A stretch of DNA of 64,000 nucleotides, taken from Amoebophrya sp. A120 (lineage: Eukaryota > Sar > Dinophyceae > Syndiniales > Amoebophryaceae). Positions 21,364 to 33,085 of the stretch are shown here, in pieces. The stretch's first letter is position 1, and every line of letters starts with the position of its first letter. The position numbers were made by a program, and so were the translations under genes. The notes beneath the pieces were generated by a model. That model saw only the letters and a program-made list of their open reading frames with translations, had not been told where the DNA came from and ran no database searches. The DNA is taken from assembly GCA_905178155.1 (NCBI GenBank), contig CAJINV010000001.1, forward strand, positions 16,306,142 through 16,370,141. Direction: 5' to 3'.

Positions 21364-21849
21364 AAGGATGTACTTAGAAGTCTGTTAATGCGCGATGAAT
21401 AGGATACACTTAATTTGTTCTCCATGCAGGCCCGCCGCCTGCAGTCCTATTGCCTTTGTACTCGTCGACCTTGCGTAGAAGAAAAATTCATTGTGTGAGG
21501 AAACTTTATTCTGCTGTTGGAGTACGTACAGACATGTAGCTGGCCGATAGAAGACCGATGAGCAACGACATTCGGAACCACAGAGCCAAATTAGCAAAGA
21601 AGCCTCGAAAGTGAACGGTTCGATTGTCGTTATCAAATTGTCGGAGCTGATCAACTAAATCTAAATCGAAATGTTTGCGTCAGAGATGTTCGAAAGAGCA
21701 AGAACCGAAGCCCTGCTGAGAAAATAAATCATTTTTTTTTTTCGAGTTTCTTTGTTCCGGTAAAAACACGAATACCGAAATATTCCTGAGCAGCTCGTGA
21801 GCATAGATAACAGATCTGAAATGCTATGCAAAATGAAAGACGGGTAGAA

Positions 21850-22190
21850 CTAGAACCACGACCTATTGTCTTGACGTGAGCGAAGAAAGGCATTGATTTC
21901 GGTCATACCGTACTCATCCAAATGTCGTACAAGTTGAAAAAGTACGCTCGTTGAAACACTACGTACACACGTAACGACAAAAGAAGAAAAATCGACTCGT
22001 CGACATGGATCCGTACGAAATTTTGGAAGTCCCAATTATAGACGCAAAATTCATTTTCCATGAACATACAAATTCATTTACTAAAGAGAAAAACTTACGA
22101 CCTGTCATTCAATATTTCCACCAGGCTACCCAGCACGAAGAACGGACCCATGATATAGATTCCCCATAGACAGAAAAATGAAAATCTCAT
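21850..22190 (-). CDS. Candidate small two-exon membrane protein
   Basis: Minus-strand exons 22190-22099 and 21958-21850 join in phase (donor GTAAGT, acceptor ACGTAG) to 66 residues. The first exon begins MRFSFFCLWGIYIMGPFFVL, a signal-anchor-like sequence, and the second ends in a hydrophilic stretch (VRHLDEYGMTEINAFLRSRQ). The frame is open a few codons upstream of this ATG, so the exon may be internal to a longer minus-strand gene. No family recognised. It would be one of the few minus-strand genes in the window. Confidence 0.33.
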
Positions 22191-22786
22191 TCGCCCGAGA
22201 AAGAAGTGCAGTTCATAATATTCTTGCGGTCATGATGTTGTCGATAGAGTTGCAAATTTCATCTTCCATAGCGTTTTTTTGGTTTCGTCTTGCTTGACGC
22301 GGTCAGCAGGACAAAGTACAGACTTGACTCACAACTAGATTTCGATTTTGATGCACAAAGAAAACTTACATGTCCTTCTCCTTCGCACCAGATCTTCGCC
22401 AGCAGCACAAGCTTCAGGGCCATAGCCTTTTTTGAGATCGCCGTGCAGTCCGTTTCCCTGGTGGAAAGCCGCGCCGCCGAGGTGCACAAGTACAGCAGGA
22501 CGCGTCCTACACCTTGAGAGCAGCCTCCAAGACCGAACTTACTGCGCTTCAAAAGCAAGCGAGGAAGCTGCTGCTGCACGTACAGGACGTCGAGAAGGAC
22601 CAGGAACAGAACCACGCGAAGTCCTCGTGTGTAGTTCTGTGGAGTAACTAGTAGACAAAAGCGAAGTAGTAGCTTGTGCCACCTCGTGTCTTTATCAAGT
22701 TCATATTCCAAGTCAGTAGGGTGTCGCGGATTTCGACTTCTAAAAACACCTGTCAATACAACTAGACCTTGTTGCAGCAGATCCAT
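22187..22786 (-). CDS. Candidate minus-strand gene, hydrophobic protein
   Basis: A minus-strand frame from 22786 runs for 139 codons to a strong donor (GTAAGT after 22370). The acceptor CGCAAG before 22222 continues in phase for 12 codons to a stop, giving about 150 residues. It contains a hydrophobic stretch (LRVVLFLVLLDVLYVQQQLP). The plus strand of the same interval is interrupted by stops in all frames, which favours the minus strand. The last four bases overlap the ATG of the neighbouring minus-strand model, so one of the two splice choices is probably wrong. No family recognised. Confidence 0.3.
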
Positions 22787-23370
22787 CGATCTTGCCGCGG
22801 ACTTCCGGAGCTACTTCTTCCACAGTCGAAGTAACTTTACCCAAGCCGCTCACGACCGGAAGCAAATTTCTTTTTCACTGGACGAAAGACTTCTTCGCAA
22901 CTTACGCTGTTTTTACGGATACAAAGAAAGTGAACAACGCAGAAGTTAGCTTTACTGCCTAAGTACTAGTACCGGTGATTTTCGCAGTGGAGGCTCCACC
23001 AGTCCTCGCACAGCGTGATCGTCGGAGGTGGACCATTTTTACAGTGCTGGAAAACTACTTCTACAGCAGTATCAGTAAATCATCCCTATCGTCCAAGATC
23101 GGATTCGATCCAGCCGGACCGAGAGGGGGCGCGCCTTTCGAACAGGCCGATCGCGGAAATAAACCGAAGGCCTTTTCCTCGGAAAGAAGTCTGATCAGCT
23201 CGTGAAGAACAGGGATTGTGCTCTCCTGTGTCATCAAGTTCCTACTCTAGCAATCGTTCTGTTGCAGTTTTCCATGCAGTTTCTGCATTGAAAACTGTGT
23301 CTTCTTCGTCGTCTGTTATCCGAGTATTAGGACACAGTCGGAGCAGCTGGACCACTCTACTCTCGACCAG

Positions 23371-23597
23371 GAACTACCGGGACTCGGGACCTGTTGTTTG
23401 AGTGTGTGCCGCACATTCGCACCGACATCCACAGTACCTACGACGAGATTGTGCAACATCATCATCTAGTTCCACGCCGCTACGCGACCAGAAACCGACT
23501 TGGCGAACCGCTCATTACGCTCAACACGACCGATTTGCAGCTCTACGACAATTACCTCGACGGAGGCACCTTCTTGCACTACTTTTCCAGGAAATAA
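23371..23597 (+). CDS. Candidate terminal exon, unknown protein
   Basis: Follows an acceptor-like CGACCAG and runs for about 74 codons to a stop. The translation is protein-like (DLLFECVPHIRTDIHSTYDE; then RRYATRNRLGEPLITLNTTD, ending DGGTFLHYFSRK). No upstream exon could be joined with certainty and no family is recognised. Confidence 0.35.
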
Positions 23598-23773
23598 ATC
23601 GACTGCAGTTTTTACCATTCGCTTTCATCTAACACCCCAAGATTAAGCTTCTTTTCCCACTACACGAGAGCCTCCACATCCTTCGCCTGGCGACTTACGC
23701 GTATGTATTTGGTATTTCCCACTTTTTGTGCTAAAAGCCCGATCTACGAGGATCAAGCTGTGAGAACCGGTGC

Positions 23774-26700
23774 ATGAGCCCACCCGCTTCCGTGTCTCCC
23801 CTTGGTGACCAGCACGAAGACGGCACGACTGCGGGCAAGGTTCAAATTTCCTCTTCTCTCCAAAACAAGATGACAGCTTTCGTTCCAGCAACGGCAAGCG
23901 CGCCCTCACCAGGTAATTGTTTTTTCATTTTGATCTTCTGCCGCTACATTCTTGTCATTCTTCTTCTTTGTTTCACAGCAACTTTCAATGAAAACACTGC
24001 TCTGTCTGCGATGTTGCAGTGACGAAGTGCAAATATCTACTCAAGAGACTTCTGACGCAAGACACCTGTAGTTCTGCATCAAACCTGTATAATATTGAAA
24101 AATCATTGCATCAAACCACAGGCGCGTTTGGCATGGCGGCAGGGGGCGCGACGAGCTTCGCCCCGGGCATCCAGCAAGCACCCTACCAGACCATGCAAAC
24201 GTACATGGTCCGTGCGAAGATGGAATTCCAGCGGCGGGGCGTAACCGACGTGAATCTTGATCAGTATCTCAACAATTTGCAGTGGGCGTTTGGCGCCGAA
24301 ATCTTCAAGCGCGACTGGCAGCTCGTTGACCTTCCGACCGAGGACCAAGTCCGCAGGAACGAGCCGGTCAAGCTGCAGGATTCCAGTCTGCTGATCCCCC
24401 CGTGTCCCGCAGCACAGCCGAAAGCGGCCGGGCGGGCGCTGGGGGCGCAACAGGTGCCGAACGCCGCCAGCGCCGCGTCCACGAATGGTGCGGATACTGC
24501 CACGCCCACAGGCGCCAGCAGCACGGCCACGGGGCCGGATGGCGACCAAGCGGGCAGCAGCGGTGACTCTGGCAATGTAACAAACGTAGGCATGAATCAG
24601 GTACCCCCACCGCCACCGCCACCACCACCAGCAAATGGCGCCACGCCGTCTGCTTCACCTCCGCAACCGCAGGCATCTAATCCCCTTATGAACAGCCTGG
24701 CTGGTGCGCCCGCGACAGCACTGACGCCACAACAAATGATGCTGGTGTACCAGCAGCAGATGATGGCTTTGCGGCAACGAGAGATGCAGATTATGCAGCA
24801 GAACGCCATGAATCCAGCCATGATGAGCTCTATGATGATGAACTCCCAAATGGGCGTTGCATCCGGCGGCTACAATAATAACATGTGGGGTGGCCAGCAG
24901 CGTGCTGGGCCGTACTCTAACAACTACGGCGGCAACAACGCCATGACCGCAAAAGCAGCTGCTATGGGCGGCGCCGGGGCCTTCAATCTAAAGGCGCTTC
25001 CTGGAGGTGCGCAATCAAAGACCGGCATCACCAGTCGTGTGGTGCCTGCTTCGCAATTTCCGCTCCGACCGGTGCTTCCAAAGGCCGGCATGACCGCAAA
25101 TTCGAGCATGGGCGGCTTTTCCGGGGGAATGCGGTTCGGAAAAGCAGGTGCGCCCGTGCTACCAGTGAGCACGGGCAAAGCCGCCGGCATGATTCTGAAC
25201 CCGATGCTGAAACACAGCAGCCGCACGCACTCTTCCGACAGTCGCGGGGGGCGATCACGATCGCGAAGCCGTAGCCGCGGTCGCGGCAGAGGACGGGGCC
25301 GCCGCTACTCATCGCGCGACCGCGACGGGCGCGGCAGGGGCAATAACAAGAAGCCGGGCTCCCAGCCCAGCAACCGTGGCAGCGAGGAGTGGCGACAGTG
25401 GGTCAAAGACGAATTCAAGGGACTGATGTGGGAAAAAGGGGGTCCCAGTGCCGCAAACGTCTCCTCCGACGTCATTCAGCACTTTCAGAAAACTCACGGC
25501 GTCAATGCGAAGCTCGTCAAAGACGTACTCGGCGTCCCGCCGGGCAAGTACGTGGGGCAGCTGAAGCTGCAGGCTCTGGGCAAGCGCAACCTGATCGACG
25601 GCTCGCTCACCGTCGACGAAGTCATGGAAGGCGCCGCGGCAAACAGTTACAACAACGGCAATAGCTACAACTCCAACAGTAACATCTGGGGTTGGGACGA
25701 TCCCGCCGCGGCCCGGCGCAAGAAAGAGCGGGAGGACCGGTTCAAGGGATCCTCCACCTCAAACGCCGCTAGCATTTTGAAGGAGTTCGAGTTGAACTGG
25801 GACGACGATGACATGCCCTTGCGGCTGCAGTTAGACGACGAGAAGCCGCTTCTCGGCGAGCTCGACGCGCTGTGCAGCGAGAAGGAAATTCTGGACCGCG
25901 AGACGACACGGCAGCTGGACCGGTTCGAGGTCAAACCTACCAGACGCGCGTCCGCGGGGGGAACCAGCACACTGCTGTCGCCACCCGCCGCAGCCAATGG
26001 CGACAAGGCGCCGGTGGCGGATCGGTCGTTGTGCGTGAAAAAGTACCAGCGCTCGTCGGCAGACAAGCAATACTCGCCCAAGGACATCCGCACGCTGGCT
26101 GCCTGCTTTCGCAGCGTCGAGTACCTGTTCAAAGAGGTCATCGATCTGGACACCAGAACGAGGCCGACAAAATTCGTCTTCACAGAGCTGGTACACTTTC
26201 TCAAAATTGAAGTCATTTTGATGTGTATCAACGACTAGCACGATTTTTGCATGGGTTTGTTCTCTTGCTAGATCAGTACTAGTGCGATCATTTTCTTCAT
26301 CTTGTAGCAAATGCAATAAAGTCTTGCTCAATAGTAGACCGCGAACCGCGGTCGATTCCTGTTCCAGACCGCTACATAACCTTCACCACCAAAAAAACTG
26401 CCAGGTTCCCTACATCCAAATCTACTCCTTCATTCGCGACCGCATCCGCGCCGTGCGGGTGGATCTGCATGTCCAGCAACCGTTGTCCACCGTGTCCAAG
26501 GAATACATCAAGACACACGAAGCGGCCTTCCGCTTTGAGCTGTTGAGCAACTTCATCATCAAGGCGGACTACGTCGCGAACCTGTTCAGCGACAAGAAGG
26601 GCATGGAGAAGTACGACGAGAAGATGGCGCAGAAGGCCATTTCGCAGACGGTCGAGCCGCTGCTGTTCGCGTACAAGAAGGCCCGCGAGGAAACCGAAGA

Positions 26701-27883
26701 GAACAAGAAAAAAGCGGATGAGAAACTCAAAGGCAAGAACCTCGCGGCCACGACGAAACCGAACACGAAGGAGCAGTATAACAAAGAGGACGATCTGCCC
26801 AAGATCGACCCCTATATCTCGCCGTTCGAAGCCAACATTCGGCGGTACGTGATCTTGATGCAATTGAGCAACAGCGAACAGGTGCAGGGACAATTGCAGC
26901 GGCTGGACCTCGCCGCGATGAGCGACCTCCGCGTCCAGGAGGCGCTCGACCTCTACAAGTGCTACCAGAGCGGGAACTGCGCTGCCTTCTTTGACTTCTA
27001 TCGGACCTGTGATTTTCTGTCCGCAGTGAGCCTCGGAAACTTGGTACGCTCTCTTGATACGTTTTCAAGGAAGACGATTTTCGTGCGACAAGTTTTTTCA
27101 TTCTTGCTTCACTTTTAGATAGAATTCTTTGTCTCAGGATCAGTGCAGCTCGTCAGGTATTGGTAGTCGTCGAGTCTGAATTCTTGCACTATTTTGCAAC
27201 AAAACCGCCAAAAAAATCTTTCTATCACGATCTTCAACCTTCTCCCACCACAGGTCGACGTGATGCGGTATCGCCAGATGGTGTGCCTCGTGAAGAGCAT
27301 CCACCCAACGATGGGCGACCAAGTTCCGCTTGCTGCCATGATGGACACATTGTGTTTCTGCGACCCCTTTCAAGCCACAGAGTTCCTCGAATTCGTCGGG
27401 TGCGTTGTGAAAAACGTGTCCCCCACGTCCCCTCGCCTCGCACAAGCTGCCAAGGCGCTGGGCAAGAGAGCCGCGTCCGTCCCCCAGATGGTGCATCTAC
27501 CGGGCCGGGAGGCGGTGATAAAGCACAAAATGCTGCTGCAGCCTGGCGCTACCCCGGCGCTGCCGGAGGCCTTGCACAAAACCAAGGACGAAATCTTGCA
27601 GGCATTGAAGCCCTACTACAAGCGGGTAGGGGCGCGAGACTCCATGGTCATCGATAAGTACGACCGCTTGATTGCTTCCAACCTAACACGAGCCGACATC
27701 ATCTTCGGCCGCACGGATTTGACAATTGAGGGCAAGCGCCGCGCTAACCGCGAGCGCATGGAGGCACGCGAGCGCGCACTGCTCGAAGAAAAGAGCCAAA
27801 GAAAAAACGGAGAGGCGACCAGCTTTCTTCCTAGTCCCACGCCGGCCTCCTCTTCTTCCCCAGATAGCGACAAGTCCTCTTAA
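23774..27883 (+). CDS. SAC3/GANP-domain protein (THP3/LENG8-like)
   Basis: Four exons, 23774-23912, 24122-26190, 26405-27043 and 27254-27883, join in phase (all GT-AG) to about 1,158 residues. The first 430 residues are Ala/Gln/Met/Gly-rich with a proline run, then an Arg/Ser-Arg/Gly-rich segment (SRSRSRGRGRGRGRRYSSRD) typical of RNA-associated proteins. The SAC3/GANP domain lies at about 690-1000. RTLAACFRSVEYLFKEVIDL leads across the second intron to VPYIQIYSFIRDRIRAVRVD, matching the conserved block in which family members read FIWDRTRSIRKD. The following helices (FELLSNFIIKADYV, LDLYKCYQSGNCAAFFDFYR) continue the fold. The C-terminus is charged and disordered. Sac3 and GANP scaffold mRNA export at the pore, while Thp3 and LENG8 act in transcription and splicing; the domain order here is closer to the latter (inference). 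Confidence 0.82.
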
Positions 27884-27916
27884 TGTTGTTCCATAAGAGA
27901 AGCTCTTTCAAAAGAA

Positions 27917-29083
27917 ATGAACCGAGCACGACGGAGACCTCCAGCAGAAGCTTCCAGTGTGCAAGCGTGTTTTTTTAATAGACGAAACGAAGGCGTTCGA
28001 AAGTGGGCGCACCTAGCCACGGTTTTTGTTAATACCACTCCAGTACCTACCAGCCCCGGAGGTTGGGCTCTTGGAGCCAGCAAGACCGCGACAAGTGCTG
28101 AAATTTTCGGACCTTCAAGGAAACGAGTTTCCAGCTGCACGAGACTAAGCATGTCAAGCTTCCACAGGTTGCAGAAGAGCTCTCGCGCAGAGAAAGTTGC
28201 CGTCAAGTGGGCGCGCGCAGGACCGGCCGTGCATTGGTGTACGTAAGTAGTCGTGAAAGCCATCTTCGATCATCGTGTGAACGCGCTTCGCACAGGGACT
28301 ACATTTTTTCAAGGCCTTCAGCCACAATTTCCACGGTTGCGCAACACCTTCGCTTCACCACCGCAAGAACCTTCTGTACTGCCGCTGCAACGAACAAGTA
28401 GACGCACCCTCGCTTGCTTTTGCACAGCCTGCTTTTCAGCCCGACACTGTCTGTCACACTGGTGCCAAAAAAATCTCGTCGCTTGCAATCGAGTGGAACA
28501 CTGCCGCGCATCATCATGCTGTGTAAAAAGATGAAGTATTCAGTGCTGTTTGTGAAGAAGAAAGATCGCTCCCTTCGTGGACGGTGCGACCGCGAACAGG
28601 CACCGTAGTTGGGTACTTGTTTTTCGCGTTTTCCACCTCGCTCGCAGCTTGCGCAACCAGAGTCCCCATGCGGACCGAGTCCAGCAGGGAGAAGTGTACG
28701 ACGGGCGTGCACAAAATCGCAGTAGGTATTGGCTTCGCGTAGTTTCCAGTGACAGGGAGCAGCAGTCGTGCATTCTCTATTTTCCAGCAGTGGTGGTCAT
28801 TCCAACTGCGGGCTGGGCTGTCTGCGGCTCCCGATATGGTCGTCGCGCGCATGCATGGGGCGTGACCCTCCCGGGGGGAAAAAACCGCCTTCCTTGTCCT
28901 TTTCACGTGTCCGTCGTGGGCACCACTAAACCGGCGTGGTCAGCTTCCTCAAATAAAACAGGAACGTATGCATTTTGTGGTCTTCGAATAGGAATGAACG
29001 AGGAGAAAAAAGCGACCGATTGCCACGCAGTCAAGAACACCGGTGAATCTGTTGGAAACGACGGGACAACCATAGGCGGATGA
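27917..29083 (+). CDS. Candidate three-exon gene, unknown protein
   Basis: Exons 27917-28242, 28648-28721 and 28788-29083 join in phase with a strong first donor (ACGTAAGT), a second donor GTAGGT and pyrimidine-rich acceptors (CTCGCAG, TTTTCCAG). The product would have 231 residues. The first exon is basic, and the last encodes TAGWAVCGSRYGRRAHAWGV and a Lys/Glu-rich tail. No known family. Support comes only from splice phase and protein-like composition. The opposite strand is also partly open over the same stretch, so caution is needed. Confidence 0.42.
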
Positions 29084-29600
29084 CCGCGACGCTCCTGAAC
29101 ATCAAAAAGCAATCGCTAGTGCGAGGTTCATTTCTTGCGCTGCTAGCGTCCCTTGTACTTTTTGCTCATGCCTCTCACTAACCTATGAAAACTATGACTA
29201 ACGGTGCCATATCGGTACAGCACTATCATGGTATATTGGGTTAACCGTAGCCAATGTGTTGTATTCTATTGCCAACACTTTTTCAAGAAGTAAGTTTGTA
29301 AGTAGAAAGTGTACAACAAGGACTACAATACGTCATATGGGGCAAGGCCATGCCAAATTTGCTTCAATGCTTGCACGTGCTTCAGCGCGAGCCAGAGATC
29401 GATACGAATCAAAAGTTGTGAGTTTGCTGCAAACTATGTTTAACATCATCAGATTGAAGCTTAGGCTTAAATTTTTGATATTTGTAGAACTTCTTCTGTC
29501 CATGAGATTCAAGTTTGCCACTTCTCACATTTTCGTTTGTATCCGCCTCGCTTCATCGACGACCTCACAGTAGCGGTAGGGGTAGCTATAGCTTCTTTAG

Positions 29601-30228
29601 TTAGGCGTCAAAGTACTTAGATTAAAGCTTCTGCGCTACCTCGGGCGGGTCGCCACAGCTGTTCCGACGCGCGAGCTGTACATTCCGGGAGTGTTAAGCA
29701 GCGTTGTGTTTAGTACTCAACGGGGAACCGCAACCTCCAGCACCTGCATCGGCAAGCCTGGCATCGAGATCACTGCGAGTACGCGGGCGCCGCCGTCGCC
29801 AACCGACCGAACGCCGTAGTCGGCCCACCACGAGGAACGACCGGAAAAGATTTGCATTGCGAACAAGTCAAGGATTTGGGACCACCATCCTCAGCATGAA
29901 TCTGCATGAGATTCCGAGACGGCTTCGCCTGGCGTGGCTGTTCCGGGAAGAGGCCACCGCCGTTTGCCGACCTAGTTGCGACCGTACGACACCGGTAGCG
30001 GACCAAAGGCGTTCAAGTCTGGGAGTAATATTCGCTCGGGAAAACATGCCGAGCTGCGCTCCTTCAAGCGACATCTTCACCCGAAGAAAATCTGAGCCAC
30101 AAGTTGCAATGGCAAAGCGACAGAAACTACCCTGCAAAGAGCGCAAAGCGCGTGGCTTCTATTCAGACCTCCAGCGAACCAATGCAAGCACCTTCTTTTG
30201 TATTGAGAAAAGAAACATTCGCCGATAG
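29601..30228 (+). CDS. Candidate exons of an unknown gene (5' end missing)
   Basis: Two exons, 29601-29815 and 29895-30228, join in phase across a 79-nt intron (GTAGTC donor, CCTCAG acceptor) to about 182 residues. The first part (RVATAVPTRELYIPGVLSSV) and the second (MNLHEIPRRLRLAWLFREEA) look protein-like. The end is rich in Arg/Lys. An upstream exon near 29340-29420 (KFASMLARASARARDRYESK, followed by a GTGAGT donor) may belong to it. No family recognised. Confidence 0.3.
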
Positions 30229-31001
30229 GCAAAACTGCTCAGCCCTGTAATAGAGGGCGAGAATGGGTCACCTTTTCACTCTCCGTGTTCGAAGTTGCTC
30301 ATCCAAGTCACGAACTTCGACGGCACTAGCACACGTGTAGTTGCCTCTTCCAGGAGTCGTGAGCGATGTGATAGATAGTTTCCTGATGTAATCCTCGTCA
30401 ACATCCGGGAGCTGAAAGTGAAACAGCATCAGCAACGTTCAGTAATGTACTTGTTGCTTTCCTGGTGCTGGTTCTACCTCTACGAACTACCAGTCTAAAA
30501 AGAGGTGTTGATCTTCCCAGTTTTGTCTCCTGGCTCGAAGGTCCTCCTGCTAGATGGGTAATATTCTCTTTGTTTGCATCTCTTTATAACAGCGGTGGCG
30601 ATGTGTTCTTGGCGATCATCCATCATACGACAGATTGATTCTTCAGGAAGAAGTACTTAAGTGCTTAGGTTTCTATCGAGAAGTTAGCGTATCTAGCACG
30701 TTGATCATCATCTTCATGTACATAAAGCGGCCTTATCTAGGTGTCACGTGGTCCCTAGATCCTTGACTGAGTCGAAGCGGTACCATGTATTCTTTGCGGT
30801 GTTTATTTCTGCAGAATATCATCTTTAGTATGTGTGATGAAACTGTATTGCAGATACAACTGCGGACGATTGGATTCTGCTACCAATCACTCTGCAGAGA
30901 CGTTGTGGTGTTTTAGTTCGCGATGGTAAAACATGATAGTACTACTTTGAAACCTGCTACCTTGAGCCTTGTCTTCGCTCTGATCCTGTGAAAGGCCAAA
31001 A
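30229..31001. other. Intergenic, no supported gene
   Basis: About 770 bases of lower GC content with stop codons in all frames; nothing supportable. The end carries the leader of the J-domain gene. Confidence 0.5.
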
Positions 31002-32145
31002 ATGACAAATGCTACGGCGGACCTGACCTTGTACGACATTCTGGAGGTGCACCATGATGCAGACACGAAAACCATCACGCAACAGCACCGAAAGCAGGCT
31101 CTCCGGTGGCACCCGGACAAGCACCGAAAAGAAGACCGAACCACAGCCCAAAAACGCTTTCTCCGCATCCAGGAGGCCTATGAGGTAAGTACATAAGTAC
31201 ATGTCGCAAGAAAAAACTTGCGTCTCTAGCGACGTGATGTACGATTTCCAAGCTAAGTCTGAGTACTGTACTTTTTCTGTTGATGAAGGGAATGCATGCG
31301 CAGTTGGACGATGAGGGAAGATGCAATTTCATTATCAGGTGCTGACAAGCGACCGCCTGCGGCACCTGTATGATTCTTTTCTGGATGCGCGCTGGAGTGG
31401 CGAGGTCCCCGCCGAAATGACCTGGGGTGAATTCCGGGAGCGGACCGAAGGCAGCACGGATTTGGCCACCGGCGAGTCGGTCGCGGAGCAGCTGGTGCGC
31501 ACTAAAAAGGAGCGGGACGAGCGCACCGCGGCGCCCTCGCTGGACGACTTGCGCCTGCTCGGCTACGCGACGGGTGGGTTTCTGCTGGGCAGCTATTTGG
31601 TGTACAAACTCTTCCTGGAAGAGGCGTACTGGCTCGCATCCGCCAACTTCTGGCAGAGCCTGGAGTGGGCCGAGGTGACGCTGCCCTTGTCCTTCGACCT
31701 GGGTAACATGATGGCTATGCGGCGCATCTCGGCGCAGTTGTCAGCCTTGGTGAAGTACTCCTCCACGCTCGGGGGCAACGCGGACGCGACCAACGTTCTG
31801 TTCGGGAACCTGGTGCCGCAGGACATGATCGGTCGCCTGCACGAAACCGCCACGGCTCTGCACCAGCGGTCGTCGAGAATAAACGCAAACGCGGCTTCCG
31901 CAGCGCCGTTGGTGTTCGCCGCGACAACCGCAGACACAACAGCCAGCGACGGCAGTTACAACAGCATTCTCGCGCAGGCCGGCTCCACCCCGGCGCTCAC
32001 CGTGGATCTGCTGGCCCTCGGCAAGAAACTGTACTTGCCCTACCTGGGGCCTTTTCAGTCCTGGCTCCGGACTCAGGTCACTTTCGCCAATCGCGTCCTG
32101 GTCAAGAATTTCAGCACGCTTGAAGGCTATCTCTGGATGGACTAG
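31002..32145 (+). CDS. J-domain (DnaJ-like) membrane-associated protein
   Basis: Exons 31002-31184 and 31339-32145 (donor GTAAGT, acceptor ATCAG, phase 0) give 329 residues. A canonical J domain occupies residues 8-70: LYDILEVHHDADTKTITQQH, the essential HPD at 37-39 within WHPDKHRK, and after the splice the closing helix EAYEVLTSDRLRHLYD. J domains stimulate the ATPase of Hsp70. There is no Gly/Phe region or zinc finger, so it is a class C J protein. A hydrophobic segment near residues 145-175 (YATGGFLLGSYLVYKLFLEE) and further amphipathic helices suggest membrane association. Client and compartment are unknown. The intron falls inside the J domain, and splicing restores a perfect fit, which confirms the model. 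Confidence 0.85.
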
Positions 32146-33085
32146 TAAGGACGCACTGCCGGCCGCTGTAGAATTGTCAGGTCCGCGGGTGTAGGTACGC
32201 CGGTGCGACGAGAGAGACTGTTGTTCCCCCGGCGAGAGTAGCACGGCGACAAAACACCCAGTCTGGTACCCGAAAGTCAGTCAAGAGGCGGCTATACACG
32301 CGAGTGCAGGAGGCTAGAAACACGGCTGTGCGGCTTTGTCAAGCAGAAAGGGCTTGTACGTGACCGAGTCGACCCGTTTCCACGACGACGCTCGAGGCCG
32401 CAGGGCTCATTTGTCCTTCCTCTCACCGAAAAGAAGAACGTCAAAGTGCTGGGGAGAGAAATACTGCGGAGCAGCTCGCAAGTCCACGTGGCATTACGCA
32501 GCGCAGATGAGCGGAGGAGCAGTGTCGGACTTGAAGGACCACCCGCACCATGAAGCAACACCGAGCCACTGTACGATGATAGGCGACGACGAGAATTGTT
32601 GTCTGTACGACAATCAGAAAGCCGACCACAAGCTAATTTTATCGAGAGCGACAGTGCCTCCGAAATGGTTGAAAAATCATCTTTCAAATTTCGACCGAAA
32701 TCTAGCGAAAGCGATTTGATTCTGAGAGCCAAAATCCTTGGTAGCTCAGCCTGCTCCGGCAACCAAAAGAATGGCAGTTTTTCAAGTATCCGAAAAAAGA
32801 AGCCCCCGTATGCCGACCTCCTTTGGCGCGATCACCGAGTGTTTTATTCTCATTCCGAACTTATGACGACTTTTTTGACCAGGACTTCTAAAAAAACCAC
32901 TACGTACCACTTGTTGGCTTTACTGGCGTATGAAAGGTGCTTCATGACGCGTCTCGTGGCAAAACCAAAACCCGATGTTGAGAGGCACGGCATGTTTCAA
33001 TCCTGCAGAAAAGGCAAGAACTACCCAGGCTTACTATTAAGTACTCTAGCTTCGACGACGAGCATCTGAAACCTTAAAGTACACC
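32146..33085. other. Intergenic, no supported gene
   Basis: Contains overlapping frames of 127-157 codons on both strands (for example 32596-33069 plus, 32292-32762 minus) with no motif, no clear start and no splice pattern. None is called. Confidence 0.4.

Larger units (their letters stand above)
21364..23773. other. Poorly resolved 2.4-kb interval
   Basis: No long open frame on the plus strand. It includes a poly-T tract near 21733 and several short frames. The best-supported pieces are two minus-strand two-exon models (21850-22190 and 22187-22786) and a plus-strand last-exon candidate (23371-23597), listed separately with low confidence. A minus-strand stretch near 23200-23060 (STIPVLHELIRLLSEEKAFG) follows an acceptor-like sequence and may be another exon. 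Confidence 0.4.

Noticed and set aside
23200-23900. Ribosomal protein bS18 similarity of the VPRRYATRN segment
   Set aside because: Only a few residues agree and the surrounding pattern does not match.
24598-24640. CCACCGCCACC run considered as a repeat element
   Set aside because: It simply encodes the proline run of the SAC3-domain protein.
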